From Anthopleura xanthogrammica (Eukaryota > Cnidaria > Anthozoa > Actiniaria > Actiniidae): 64,000 nucleotides of DNA. Under the pieces are notes generated by a model. It was not told the origin of the DNA. It worked only from the letters and a program-made list of their open reading frames with translations, and searched no databases. Below, one piece after another: positions 21,746 to 31,387 of the stretch (its first letter is position 1; each line of letters opens with the position of its first letter). Position numbers and translations under genes: made by a program. The stretch spans positions 9,746,757-9,810,756 of the forward strand of contig OZ025224.1 of NCBI GenBank assembly GCA_964019055.1. The letters run 5' to 3'.

Positions 21746-22122
21746 AACTGCTTTTAAGGTGACTCGCCCGAAAGCAGCGTAGCAGAAGTTACTAGGTGAC
21801 TCGCCCGTAAATCTGCTCTTGGAATCAGTATTTCCACTTCCTAATATATAACTAATAATACTAATAAGTTCTTCATCTCTTTCGAATCCCAACTGCTTTT
21901 AAGGTGACTCGCCCGAAAGTAGAGTAGCAGAAGTTACTAGGTGTCTCGCCCGTAAATCTGCTCTTGGGGTTATTCCTTCTATATGTAGTACATAACAAAA
22001 TCTAATAAATAGTTCTAAGCTTTCTACTTCTAAATTCTTGATTCTAACTGCTTTTAAGGTGACTCGCCCGAAAGTAGAGCAGCAGAAGTTACTAGGTGTC
22101 TCGCCCGTAAATCTGCTCTTGG
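21746..22122. repeat. Three spaced copies of a conserved ~77-bp block
   Basis: Copies at 21746-21822, 21891-21967 and 22046-22122 are nearly identical, while the AT-rich spacers (68 and 78 bp) differ. Each block reads AACTGCTTTTAAGGTGACTC, GCCCGAAAGTAGAGTAGCAG, AAGTTACTAGGTGTCTCGCC, CGTAAATCTGCTCTTGG. It holds an internal direct repeat (AGGTGACTCGCCCG and AGGTGTCTCGCCCG). AGCAG in the middle can pair with CTGCT at either end, giving two exclusive hairpins. Copies 1 and 3 share a further GGAATCxGTATTTCCAC. The pattern suggests small RNA genes, protein-binding units or a decayed minisatellite; no known family recognised. Confidence 0.8.
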
Positions 22123-22634
22123 AATCTGTATTTCCACTCAATATTAACATAGGATTTTAACTTGCCCACTTATAAGGAGGTCATTCAAAACGTGGATTTT
22201 GGTTTGATAATGTTCAGTATTTTACATAAGTTACCGTAATGCTTTGAAAAACACATTTTTTGTGCATATTCTGTGCACAGAGTCATTTCCTTAATAACGT
22301 TGACCAACCTGAATATTATATTTCAAAACGTTCTTCCAGTTTTACTTGGCTAACTTTAGTTATTTATTAAGAATACATATATGCCGATGACAGAAATCTT
22401 GAGTCAACACTTGCCATATTAATTTAATCCTCACACCTTACAAACACTTTTCTAAAGAGATTTAAGAACCTCTGCTTAGAATTTTTTTCTTAGTCAAAGC
22501 TCCTCGTGGAAGAAATGGTTTTCGTATAATTAAGAAAACCGTTCATCCGAATTATTCAACTTTATCAAAATCTAGACACTTTCGCCTAACTATACTATAG
22601 ACCAAAAATTTTATTTCCTTTATATATTGTCTTG

Positions 22635-22747
22635 TAGACTGTTAACAGTCCCTCTTTTCCCTCCTAACTCAGTCGAGTCGGGTTTTGAAGCGGCACGCGG
22701 GGAGAGGAAAAGTAGGGACTGTGGACAACACACAGAAAAATGAATTA
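22635..22747. repeat. Left terminal inverted repeat of the 7-kb element
   Basis: Mirrors 29508-29660. Starts TAGACTGTTAACAGTCCCTC. Contains an internal inverted pair ACAGTCCC/GGGACTGT, so the terminus itself can fold. A 35-bp segment present in the right copy is missing here. Confidence 0.88.
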
Positions 22748-23078
22748 CGCGTTGCCCACACAACGCAAAATTCCCATTGGTTGAAAATGATCCATCTGTC
22801 AACGAGCTGTCAAGGTGGAAAGGTTTACTCCAGATCCTTTTACTCCGACGAAGGACTAGCGTCCGAAACGTCAGTAAGTGATCTCTCTTATTTTTTACGG
22901 TGTAAAATTTAACTTTTTATCCATACTACTCCAGATCCAGCTGATTACTAGTATAAGCATCGCTGTTTCGAGCCGCCGGGTTTTTAAATTAAAATTTTTC
23001 TTGAAAACCGAAACTTATGTCAGAGAATTGTTTTCCAGCAGAGCGAAAACTGATCACAGCGGCAGTCAAACCTACTGT

Positions 23079-23166
23079 AATACTCCCTTTTCGAGTTCCA
23101 AGCGTTCATTTGGAGAACCGCTGACGAAGCTTGCGGGCGGATTGGAAACGAGGCTAACACAGCGTA
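23079..23166. repeat. 88-bp internal inverted repeat, left arm
   Basis: Starts AATACTCCCTTTTCGAGTTC and ends GCTAACACAGCGTA. It is identical over all 88 bp to the complement of 28740-28827. It ends 44 bp before the nuclease ATG, so it probably holds the promoter or 5' leader. It reads as an open frame (NTPFSSSKRSFGEPLTKLAG) in both arms. Confidence 0.9.
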
Positions 23167-23210
23167 TTTTGTGTAGTTTTCCTAGCAAACTGTTGTTTAC
23201 AACTATATAC

Positions 23211-25345
23211 ATGTCTTCAAACGATAAATTTAACAATCTAAACCAATTCAAATCCACAAACAACCTAAGAAAACTCAAAGTAGAAGAGCTGAAGGCGATC
23301 TTGAGGAACTTTGGCGAACCATCAAGCGGAAAAAAGGACGATCTTGTCCTACGTTGCTTCGTTCTTGTTGAACGATCGAAAGCTGGCCCTTTGACTGACA
23401 CAAACAACGATCCTTTGCCTTCTACCAGTTATACAGCTGATGTTACTTATGAAGTAATCATCAGAGAGGCCAACAATTGTGTGTGGAGCAAAGATCTCAG
23501 AGAACTACCGGCGTTTACGTTCGTTCAGCTCTATGATTACCTGGTGAAGAAGACATCAAAGTACAACAACCTCGATGTGTCAAATAGCGCGGGATACAAA
23601 AAGTTGAAGGCCTTCAACTTTTTTAAAGAAGGTCACATCAAGGATCTCCAGCTTTGCCAAAAAGACAATAATATTTATGTTAAGGCAGAGGTTCTGGCCT
23701 CTATGAAGTCAGAAAAATACAAGTCGGTTTTGGTTTTTAACAGAACCACCAATGACATAGTAAGGGCAGCATGCAAGTGTCCTGCGGGGTAAGTAAGAAT
23801 TACTTCTATGTTTTCAAGGCAAAACTTGCATTTTTAAAACCTAAAATACCCCTCTTTATGCTATTTTTGTCTAACTTAATAGAGATAAGTTTTGATCTTC
23901 TTTTTGTCCTTTTAAGTGCAAGTTTGGTCTAGAGTATTATTACTTTTGTTTACATTTTTTATCTGTTTTTAATGATAAGCTACACGTGGTATTAGCTAGT
24001 TAAGATGATGAAGTATGTTTCAGTATATTATGACTTTTGTATAGAAATTAAGGATGAATATGGATAATATGATTCAAGATCCACAAATCTAAAATATAGA
24101 CTGTTTTTATTTGCTAGGAGAGGTGAAAATGGAATGGGAAGATGTAACCACATTGGAGGAATAATATTTGCCATAGAAGACTTCAACCGCTGTGGCCTTA
24201 GAGAAAAAGATCAGCCAGTATCATGTACATCAAGGTTGTGTGGCTGGAATGTTCCTCGAAATATGAAAGTCGACCCAAGTCCAATCAACAAGATTGTATT
24301 TCAAAAGATACGATATGGAAAACCTACTGCATCAAGTGCCAAGATCTCATATTATGACCCGCGTGCACCAGCAGATAGGAATGTCGACCCTCAATCTTTA
24401 GCAAGAATGGGAGAAAAATTGTCTTGCTGTTTAAGAAGCAGCAGCTTTTTTCTCTTCCATAATATTAAACCATCAGACTCTTCTTCGATTATAATTGACA
24501 GTATTTGTGAGTCCATCCCTAGTGATGTGATTGATGTAGATGAGCTTGTATATGCTGAAGTTAGTGAGGTACAAGAAGTTCCCTTCAATTATGACTATGA
24601 CATTAATTGTAATGCATTTAAGGAAATTATTGATTGTTATGTAAAGGGACAAACAATAACAGAAGAAGAAAGGAAAGACATTGAAAGGAAAACTAGAGGT
24701 CAAAGTGAGAATGATGCATGGAAAAAGTTGAAAGAAACTATACTTACTGCGTCCAATTTCAAGAAGGCTATTATCAGAAGGAAAGAACCAGATCCCCTTT
24801 TGAATGACATAATGTACATTAAGAACACAAAGAAGGTCATTCCATCTCTTGAGTATGGGTTACGACATGAAGATGATGCTGTGCAATGCTATGTTACATT
24901 ACATCATGCAGCAGGCAATACCAACCTTAGAGTGACTGAAATTGGTACCTATCTATCCAAGGAAACACCAGGTCTAGGAGCCAGCCTGGATAGACTGGTG
25001 TATGATCCCTCCTCAACAGATGGAACAGAAGGAGGATTGGAAGTAAAATGCCCTTACTCAAAGCGTGGCATGAGTGTATCAGAGGCATGTAGTGATAGCA
25101 AGTTCTATCTCAAAGAAGTAGACGGTCTCCCAGTTCTAAAAAGGGATCACACCTATTTTTATCAGGTCCAAGGACAAATGTACGTTTGTAGTCTACCATG
25201 GGTAGATTTTTTGGTTTGGTTCGGGAATGATGTTGTTGCTGTCCAAAGAGTTAAGTTTGACCGTGAATGGTGGCTAAAGGAAGCAATGCCTGCTTTGATG
25301 TTCTTCTACAAGAGGGCCTTCTTGCCAGAGGTTTTCACCCGTTGA
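23211..25345 (+). CDS. Transposon-borne SAP-SWIM-YqaJ exonuclease
   Basis: Two exons, 23211-23788 and 24118-25345, joined at GG|GTAAGT and TTGCTAG|GA in phase 2, giving 601 residues. Domains: a SAP-like DNA-binding helix pair (about 19-52, LRKLKVEELKAILRNFGEPS); a SWIM zinc motif split by the intron (C188-x-C190 ... C202-x-H204, ACKCPAG and GRCNHIGG); a YqaJ/lambda-exonuclease-fold nuclease (about 390-590) with D484 (GASLDRLV), E501-x-K503 (GLEVKCPYS) and YQVQGQMYV. The catalytic PD-(D/E)xK residues are all present. The start is the first ATG after the 88-bp inverted repeat. In ISL2EU-type transposons such a nuclease accompanies the transposase, presumably processing ends or repair intermediates; its exact role is not established here. 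Convergent with the transposase at 26898. Confidence 0.9.
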
Positions 25346-25795
25346 GTGAAAACAAAAGTTCCTCTGTACAGAAATGGTGGCTGGGTCAACTATCGACAGT
25401 CTAAAAAGTTACGGTCCTCGTAATTAGATAATTGAGTCAAGTAGAGACACTAAAAAGTGAAACAAATATTGACTAATGGATAAGTGACCTAGATTCTTTT
25501 GCAATCATTTTCTTGGTGATTTATTAGTCCATTACTCATACCTTTTATTTTTTTCAAATTTATAAGGCACTTTTTGTAGCATGGATTTGAGTTTGTATGA
25601 CTGACTGACCATGCAGCTGATAAATATATGATGTTTTGTTTCAACATTGTATGAAAATTTTTTGAAAATGTGTTCAAATATAAATGTCATTAGTAATAAT
25701 TTATTAACACAAAAAGTTAGTCTCTGACTTGAAATTAGAAAATTTTACACTACCTTCCAAGATAATTAATTCCAACATACATGCCTCATAGATTA

Positions 25796-25916
25796 CAAAC
25801 ACTAAAAGTGTGCATCACTTTGCACTATATACCACTAAATAGTGTTGATTAAACAATACAAAACAATAGAATTAGAATAATTTAGCAATATTTATATTGT
25901 ACACTTTTAGTGTTTG
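25796..25916. mobile_element. 121-bp MITE, TA target duplication
   Basis: Inverted ends CAAACACTAAAAGTGT and ACACTTTTAGTGTTTG, flanked by TA on both sides. Its interior (AATACAAAACAATAGAATTAG) resembles that of the MITE at 19270, so the two are likely related. Confidence 0.78.
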
Positions 25917-26447
25917 TACTCTACTGCTACACAACACTAAAGGGTGATTGAAGTTTGAGTTAAAACATCTGTAAAATTTACAATATTTAATATTCTCTTA
26001 TTTTCAGACAGAGACTATTTATTTATAACGTTAATGTTGGTTCACATACTTACACATGGTTGATAAAAAAATACATCAAACAGACTAGTTTTATAAGACA
26101 GAAAATATGTTCAAATTTTAATAAGAAAATTAGAGTGCATGAAACAGAACTATTTTATGACTCTGAAAAATACAAATTATTTATTTTGTTGTATTCATTG
26201 ATTGTCAGATTTTTACTGACCTCAATAAACATGTATCTATATCAACTGTTTTGCAATTATGTTATTATGAAGTTACTACATGGACATATTCTGGTTTTTG
26301 TAAATACATTCCTTTGTTTGCAGTTACATTTTTGCCTGATTTATGGGCTCGTGTCTGAGCACCATCTCAATCTATGATACAGTCAGTATTTATTATATTC
26401 ATATTTGACAAAAAAAATATTGTTTACTGTGTCTGAAGTTTCTTATA

Positions 26448-26709
26448 CAGTCAATCCCATTAACATTGTCCAGTTCTAAAGACATTAAGACAACAACAGT
26501 CATTTGCATATATCATGTTTTTAATTTTTTGAAGGAATTTCAATTTAAAATTCCAGATAAATAGCAAATTAAATGTTATCTGCATTGTAATGAAATTTTG
26601 CAACTTGATATTGAATATTCCTTCAAAAAATGAAAAACATGATATATGCAAATGACTTTTTTGTTGTCTTTATGTCTTTACAACTGGACAACGTTAATGG
26701 GATTGACTG
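26448..26709. mobile_element. 262-bp palindromic MITE, TA target duplication
   Basis: Inverted ends starting CAGTCAATCCCATTAAC extend about 85 bp and are nearly perfect; TA lies on each side (26446-26447 and 26710-26711). This fits Tc1/mariner-type mobilisation. It sits in the 7-kb element. Confidence 0.85.
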
Positions 26710-26897
26710 TATATCATTTTTAAATAAAGTGATTACATTCAACCTGTGAAGCAGTTTCTGAATGTTAGTGTGTAAAGTTCAAACACTGACAATAAAGCTG
26801 ATAACTAACAAGCAGCCTACAAAATATGTCACAGGTTAAATGTAATTACTCTTTAAGCTAAAACAAATTGCAACAAAGCATCACTGTCTTTTATAAA

Positions 26898-28607
26898 TTA
26901 CTGTTCCTGTGTGTTATTCCTCATTGGCTCTAGAAGTGGTGGCAGAAAGTTTGTCAAGTAACTGCAAACAGTAAAAATCTGGTCTGCAACATGGGAAAGA
27001 CTGACAGGGAGAATGCCATCCAGTATGTGGTAGTTCTTTATTCTACCAATGGCTCTTTCGACGTGAATTCTGACAGAAGCAATCTTTGCGGTTTCCTCAA
27101 CCTCTTTTGCAGTCAACTGCTCCCTTGTGCCTTTGAATGGAGGTAGATTCAGGTTAACTCCTGGTGGTAAAATATCCTTTATATCAAATCCTCTATCTGC
27201 CATGATATTGTCTCCAGCATCAACTAGGTCAAGAATTCCTGATTGCTGAGTGATGACTTTATCAGAGACCCTTCCTCCCCACAATTTGGAAATAAAAGTG
27301 ACTTGACCATTAGGAGACACACCTACAAGTACTTTCAAAGTATTGTGGTGCTTGTAGTTTGACCATGTTTCTGACTGGGCTTTCATTGAAGAAGGCACTG
27401 CGATAAACACTTCTGTGCAATCAATAATGACTCTAGTGCTTGGATAGCGTGAAAACTCTAATGGCATATTTCTTAGCACGTCAGCTTGTGAAGTGAAGGG
27501 AAAAATCAGTTTTAGTTCAAAACATAGAAAATTAATCCAGGTAGTGAAAATCTTTGAAAAGTGTCCTGAAGATATGTCAAATCTGTCAGATAGGTCTTTC
27601 ACAAAGAGTCCAACCTTGAGACGAACTAAAACCATCCAAAACTCCTGTAAGCCAGTAAGGCTTCTTTTTGGTCCAGGTTTGGTTTGAGGTTTGTCCTGAT
27701 AGCTGCGACTATCAGGAACAGTCTTTCCAGCCCAGTATTGTAATTTGCTAACTTTGGGGTCAAGGTATTCATACATAGCCATTAAAGCTTTGTAGCTTGG
27801 GAAGCCTGTATAAAATTGTATGGCACTGTCATCGTCTTTAAATTTTTCCAAACTGAATTTCTTTCTTTCATATTCATCTAACTGCTTTTTCAGGCATCCC
27901 AGTTCTTGTTTTAGAATGTTAATCTGAAGAGTTTGTTGTTCAGTTCTCTCTTCAAGTCTCTTTATATATTCTTGCTGCTCACCAAATGTAGCCTTCTTAT
28001 TTAAAGGAAATGAATAAGAGTGCTCTACCCAGTCATCTGTGTATGAATCAATGTCTGTTTGAACAGCTATATCGTTCATTTGTGTTTCTTTTCTATTTAA
28101 CATTGGATTTGTTTCCCCATCATCGGTTACCATGGAAATAGATGACGAACTGCTTGAGCATGATATTGAGATATCGTCAAAAATTTCTAACTCCATTGCT
28201 GAATCCTCATTCGTATTACTAACAGTCAAAGGTGGTTTAGGATCTGCTCTTTGCCGAACTAACAGGCGTCGTCTTGGCTTTGGATCAGTAGTTTGCCATG
28301 GAAAGATGGAAGGCTCAGCGCCTTTTTTCAGTCGACATCGTGTGCCGCCGGGAGGCTTGTAAATGTCCTCTCTTTTAAAATGTTCCTCACAAATTACAGT
28401 AAAACCATTCACAAAAAATCCATCTCTTCCGTGTTGTCTTTTTATCAGGTTACACCAGCGATCTCGTTGTGGATTCTTTTGGGGAAACTTGAACAAGCTA
28501 AGTCCTGTCAGACTGTCATCTTTCTTCGAGTATTGGGCATTCGAGCAGCCAAAACAAGCACATTCTCGGCCGAAACCCGAACTTTTTCTCTTCTTTGATT
28601 GTTCCAT
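26898..28607 (-). CDS. THAP / HTH / DDE transposase of the 7-kb element
   Basis: 569 residues, one exon. The N-terminal THAP zinc finger (about 14-104) has C16/C18-C21, the invariant W (DRWCNLI), and C..H in TVICEEHF. Then come an acidic Ser-rich linker and a coiled coil (QEYIKRLEERTEQQTLQINI...), then a helix-turn-helix (LTGLQEFWMVLVRLKVGL...DLSDRFDISSGHFSKIF). The DDE_Tnp_4-type (HARBI1/IS5-like) nuclease follows, with D396 (IIDCTEVFI), D471 (MADRGFDI) and E517 (HVERAIGRIK). All three catalytic acids are present and there is no frameshift, so it is probably functional. It is expected to bind the element's ends and cut and join DNA. The start ATG at 28607 lies about 130 bp inside the right 88-bp repeat, the mirror of the nuclease gene. 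Confidence 0.93.
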   Translation of the reverse strand: MEQSKKRKSSGFGRECACFGCSNAQYSKKDDSLTGLSLFKFPQKNPQRDRWCNLIKRQHGRDGFFVNGFTVICEEHFKREDIYKPPGGTRCRLKKGAEPSIFPWQTTDPKPRRRLLVRQRADPKPPLTVSNTNEDSAMELEIFDDISISCSSSSSSISMVTDDGETNPMLNRKETQMNDIAVQTDIDSYTDDWVEHSYSFPLNKKATFGEQQEYIKRLEERTEQQTLQINILKQELGCLKKQLDEYERKKFSLEKFKDDDSAIQFYTGFPSYKALMAMYEYLDPKVSKLQYWAGKTVPDSRSYQDKPQTKPGPKRSLTGLQEFWMVLVRLKVGLFVKDLSDRFDISSGHFSKIFTTWINFLCFELKLIFPFTSQADVLRNMPLEFSRYPSTRVIIDCTEVFIAVPSSMKAQSETWSNYKHHNTLKVLVGVSPNGQVTFISKLWGGRVSDKVITQQSGILDLVDAGDNIMADRGFDIKDILPPGVNLNLPPFKGTREQLTAKEVEETAKIASVRIHVERAIGRIKNYHILDGILPVSLSHVADQIFTVCSYLTNFLPPLLEPMRNNTQEQ

Positions 28608-28739
28608 AGCTTTCTACAACGTATTCCAGCACATTATGAAGTTTTTCGAGCAAGTTTTTAGTCTTAAAAGACTTAAAAGACCTATCTATACATCACACTT
28701 CGAATTTTCACTCAATCGTTTTAGTTTCGCTGCAATCAT

Positions 28740-28827
28740 TACGCTGTGTTAGCCTCGTTTCCAATCCGCCCGCAAGCTTCGTCAGCGGTTCTCCAAATGA
28801 ACGCTTGGAACTCGAAAAGGGAGTATT
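28740..28827. repeat. 88-bp internal inverted repeat, right arm
   Basis: Exact complement of 23079-23166. It lies upstream of the transposase ATG and probably supplies the same promoter or leader to both convergent genes. In the minus frame from about 28941 it reads on from MEQTKELSARFDYGS. Confidence 0.9.
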
Positions 28828-29507
28828 CGCTGGTGAATTCGTTCTAAATGATCGACGATCGAGCGGCCGAATGGAGAAGACAGACGTGTTTGTAGTCGAC
28901 CCGTAGTCGAATCTTGCTGATAATTCTTTAGTTTGCTCCATAGTCGTCAATGGGTAGGGAGATTAATACGAACACTGATATTAAATGGAGCCCTGTAAAG
29001 GAGAGCAGTGATTCTTGTGCGACTTCAAGCTTCTCAACAAGCCCGCATCAAAGAACAGTATAAATTGCTTGATGAGTTCGGCTCCTTTTTTCGTATCGGC
29101 TCAAACTTTCAAGGGGAAATCAGATTCCTACAGCTTTAGGCGCAAAATACCCCGAGTTTGAAACGGAAAAGATAAGCCAGTCAGCTGGACACAGGAATTA
29201 AGGAAAAATATATTCACAATGATGTATTCAAAATATCCCCAGAAACACCGAACGAATATAATTCACACACGATTGACTTGGTTCGCGGTTTCTTTTGGCT
29301 CCAGTTATGACTTTAATTTATAAATATATTTTGGTGTCTCAAGAATATCGCATGTTCGTACTTTTGAAAGTAATTCTAATTCAAACTTTATTGTATTTAA
29401 CTGTAAAACTATCAGCGAAAAGTCAGTTATGTTGAACGGTATTATAAACATATCCTAGACTAGCCGGAGCCGTCAGTGACAAGTATTTGACAAGTGTGAA
29501 AAAGGGG
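28828..29507. other. Subterminal non-coding region of the 7-kb element
   Basis: About 680 bp between the right 88-bp repeat and the right terminus, without a recognised gene. The matching left region is only about 330 bp and dissimilar. Confidence 0.55.
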
Positions 29508-29660
29508 CGGTAATTCATTTCTCTGTGTGTTGTCCACAGTCCCTTCTTTTCCTCTCCCCGCGTGCCGCTTCAAACTCGCCCCCACTCTTCGCGCGTCCGA
29601 GGCAGGAAAAAACCCAATTCCACTCAGTTAGGAGGGAAAAGAGGGACTGTTCACAGTCTA
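29508..29660. repeat. Right terminal inverted repeat of the 7-kb element
   Basis: Inverted match to 22635-22747, ending GGGACTGTTCACAGTCTA next to the target duplication ATTGTCTTG. It is the fuller copy and matches the solo terminus at 13866-13975. Confidence 0.88.
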
Positions 29661-29669
29661 ATTGTCTTG

Positions 29670-30288
29670 CGATAGGAATTATGATTTTTGCCCTGACTTT
29701 TAGCTGTCAAAATCATTAGCGAAAGGACAATTTTTATAAACATAAAAAAATAACCCGGTAATATCGAATGTTATAACCCAACGATGAATTTTCGCGCGCT
29801 GTCATTGGTTCAAATGGGTCACGTGCAGGACGGGTATCAGGCGATATCCCCTGTCCGAAGTGATATTCGTCCAGCAGAAGGTAAAAACGTTAAAAAAGAA
29901 AAGAAAAAACACGGAAAACAAAGAAACTCGGTTTTTACAAACAAGTGAGAGTAAAATACAAAGACTGGTTGAGAAAACTACGGCAGGAAACACGAAAAAA
30001 TCAACAAAATCTACTGTGAATGTCTTCAATGGTAAGCATCCATGTTTCGTGAATGAAGTTTTTGGTTTGTTTTCGAAATTGTTTTTATAAACTACTAAAA
30101 ACCAACAAAGAATTCGACAACAAATGTCAAACAATAGAATAGTTCAATGTCAAACAGCTTTCATTCACCAAAATAATTGTTTTTATATCCAGCTTGGAGA
30201 CGAGAGAGAATTATTTTTTGAAAACTCTGGAGATGACGAGTCGATGCAGTTTGCTGAATTCATTTCAGTGAAGTCGTTGGGTTATAAA
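29670..30288. other. Intergenic
   Basis: Lys-rich frames at 29860-30090 and 30124-30327 are open but match no family and run into the foldback at 30289. GGGTATCAGGCGATATCCCC at about 29833 resembles the foldback arms that follow. Confidence 0.4.
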
Positions 30289-30474
30289 ATAAATAAACCC
30301 CCTCTGGCTCACTGGAATATCGGCTGATAATGTCCTTGGATGAGAAATGGTCCTCAAAATATCACATTAGCCCTCGAAGCTTCGCTTCTCGGCCAAATGT
30401 TCTTTTTTCGGACCATTTCTCATCCTCGGACATTATCAGCCGATATCCCAGCCGCCAGGAGGGGTTTATTTACT
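30289..30474. repeat. 186-bp foldback element
   Basis: Arms AAATAAACCCCCTCTGGCTC...ATATCGGCTGATAATGTCC and the complement ending GGGGTTTATTTA pair over about 70 bp, around a loop with CTTCGCTTCTCGGCC. Confidence 0.85.
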
Positions 30475-30539
30475 AATTATTCTAAAATCGTGATAACAAG
30501 GACAATTTTTATTTAAAAATGTCACTAGCAGTGACGTAA

Positions 30540-30795
30540 ACCTAGTACGGAATTCGGCAGACTGAAAACAATAGGATTAAGGCTAGCTTCGTACCCTGTT
30601 CCTCTTCTCTCCTTCGGGACCTCGTGAAGTACGTTACCGATTAATACCGAGTGACCCACGATCGGTTCTTAATATTAAACAGACAAACATCACGAGATTG
30701 AAATCGGAGCTAGATGTTTATTCACTGCTAAAGGTCAGCCGTACCGAAGCAGATTTATTCGACCGTTGGAAACAAAATAAAGCGTTAGTTGTATT
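30540..30795. repeat. Dispersed repeat shared with the CASD1 intron
   Basis: GTGACGTAAACCTAGTACGG...GGCAGACTGAAAACAA recurs inverted at about 45868-45915, and CTAAAGGTCAGCCGTACCGA...AACAAAATAAAGCGTTAGTT recurs direct at about 46030-46092. The two blocks are arranged differently in the two places. Confidence 0.7.
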
Positions 30796-31125
30796 CTAAA
30801 CGTGGAGGTGACTCTGGCGCCCGTGGTTGAGGAACACTTTTGTGATGAAATTTTGGCATGAAATTGTGTTTTGAGGGGTTTTGAGCGGTTTGAAAATTTG
30901 CTTCGCTCGCCCCTATCACGAGCGTTTCGCTTCCCATTTACCCTATTTACTATATGCCCGCGGTAAAAGCGGTGCGCGGTAATTGCCATTAGTAGCTGTG
31001 TAATCACGCCGCCTCACTGCCAATCTCGTACCCAGAGCCCGCGTTTCTCCTGGCCAGCGCCGAAAAACGAGAGACTCTGGGGAAACGGAATTTTTTATCT
31101 GATTTTGGATAACCGGTTCTCTTAA

Positions 31126-31136
31126 TGCGCATGCGT
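31126..31136. promoter_or_regulatory. NRF-1-like palindrome
   Basis: TGCGCATGCGT lies 18 bp upstream of the RecQ-like ATG at 31154, inside the mobile element. It resembles the sites at 12591 and 12615. Confidence 0.4.
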
Positions 31137-31153
31137 TTAAGCATAATTTAAAG

Positions 31154-31387
31154 ATGGCGTCCAAAGTTCTTGCTCGAGATTTTGACGCAGCGATAGCGTT
31201 TTCAATGAAGAAAAGAAGTATAAAATTCTCTTTAAAAAATGAACAGCGAGAGTGCATTACATCAGTTCTAAAGGGAAATGACACGATTGCAGTACTGCCG
31301 ACTGGATATGGCAAATCCTTAATTTTCCAGCTTCTGCCTCACTCAAGGCTTTTGTCCCAAACAAATGTACTGAGTTGTAAAAATTAG
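31154..31387 (+). pseudogene. RecQ-type helicase fragment, first exon only
   Basis: ATG at 31154 opens 77 codons. From about residue 30, LKNEQRECITSVLKGNDTIA followed by VLPTGYGKSLIFQLLP is the RecQ motif 0 (Q-E-Q-type) plus Walker A (GYGKS). The rest of the helicase (DEAH box, motifs II-VI) is absent: after HSRLLSQTNVLSCKN the frame stops and the right TIR begins about 350 bp later. This is a captured or truncated 5' end of a helicase gene with its promoter-like palindrome. Whether it is transcribed is unknown. Confidence 0.75.

Larger units (their letters stand above)
25346..26897. other. Interval between the two convergent transposon genes
   Basis: AT-rich 3' flanks of both genes with two nested MITEs, 25796-25916 and 26448-26709. 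No further coding sequence recognised. A 105-codon plus frame at 26060 is low-complexity and rejected. Confidence 0.6.
22635..29660. mobile_element. 7.0-kb two-gene DNA transposon (ISL2EU-like cargo), 9-bp TSD
   Basis: Terminal inverted repeats start TAGACTGT(T/G)AACAGTCCCTC at both ends and extend about 110 bp (left) and 150 bp (right; the left copy lacks 35 bp). ATTGTCTTG flanks both ends exactly (22626-22634 and 29661-29669). A second inverted repeat of 88 bp, identical in both arms (23079-23166 and 28740-28827), lies just outside two convergent genes: a SAP-SWIM-YqaJ nuclease (+) and a THAP/DDE transposase (-). A transposase plus YqaJ nuclease is the known coding set of ISL2EU elements. 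Both genes are intact, so the element may be autonomous and recent. A 9-bp duplication is unusual for that group. Two TA-flanked MITEs are nested inside (25796 and 26448). Confidence 0.85.

Noticed and set aside
21746..22122. CRISPR-like array (repeats with unique spacers)
   Set aside because: Only three long 77-bp repeats in an animal genome, no cas genes; the resemblance is superficial.
27493..28752. Plus frames across the transposase gene
   Set aside because: Antisense shadows of the DDE/THAP coding frame.
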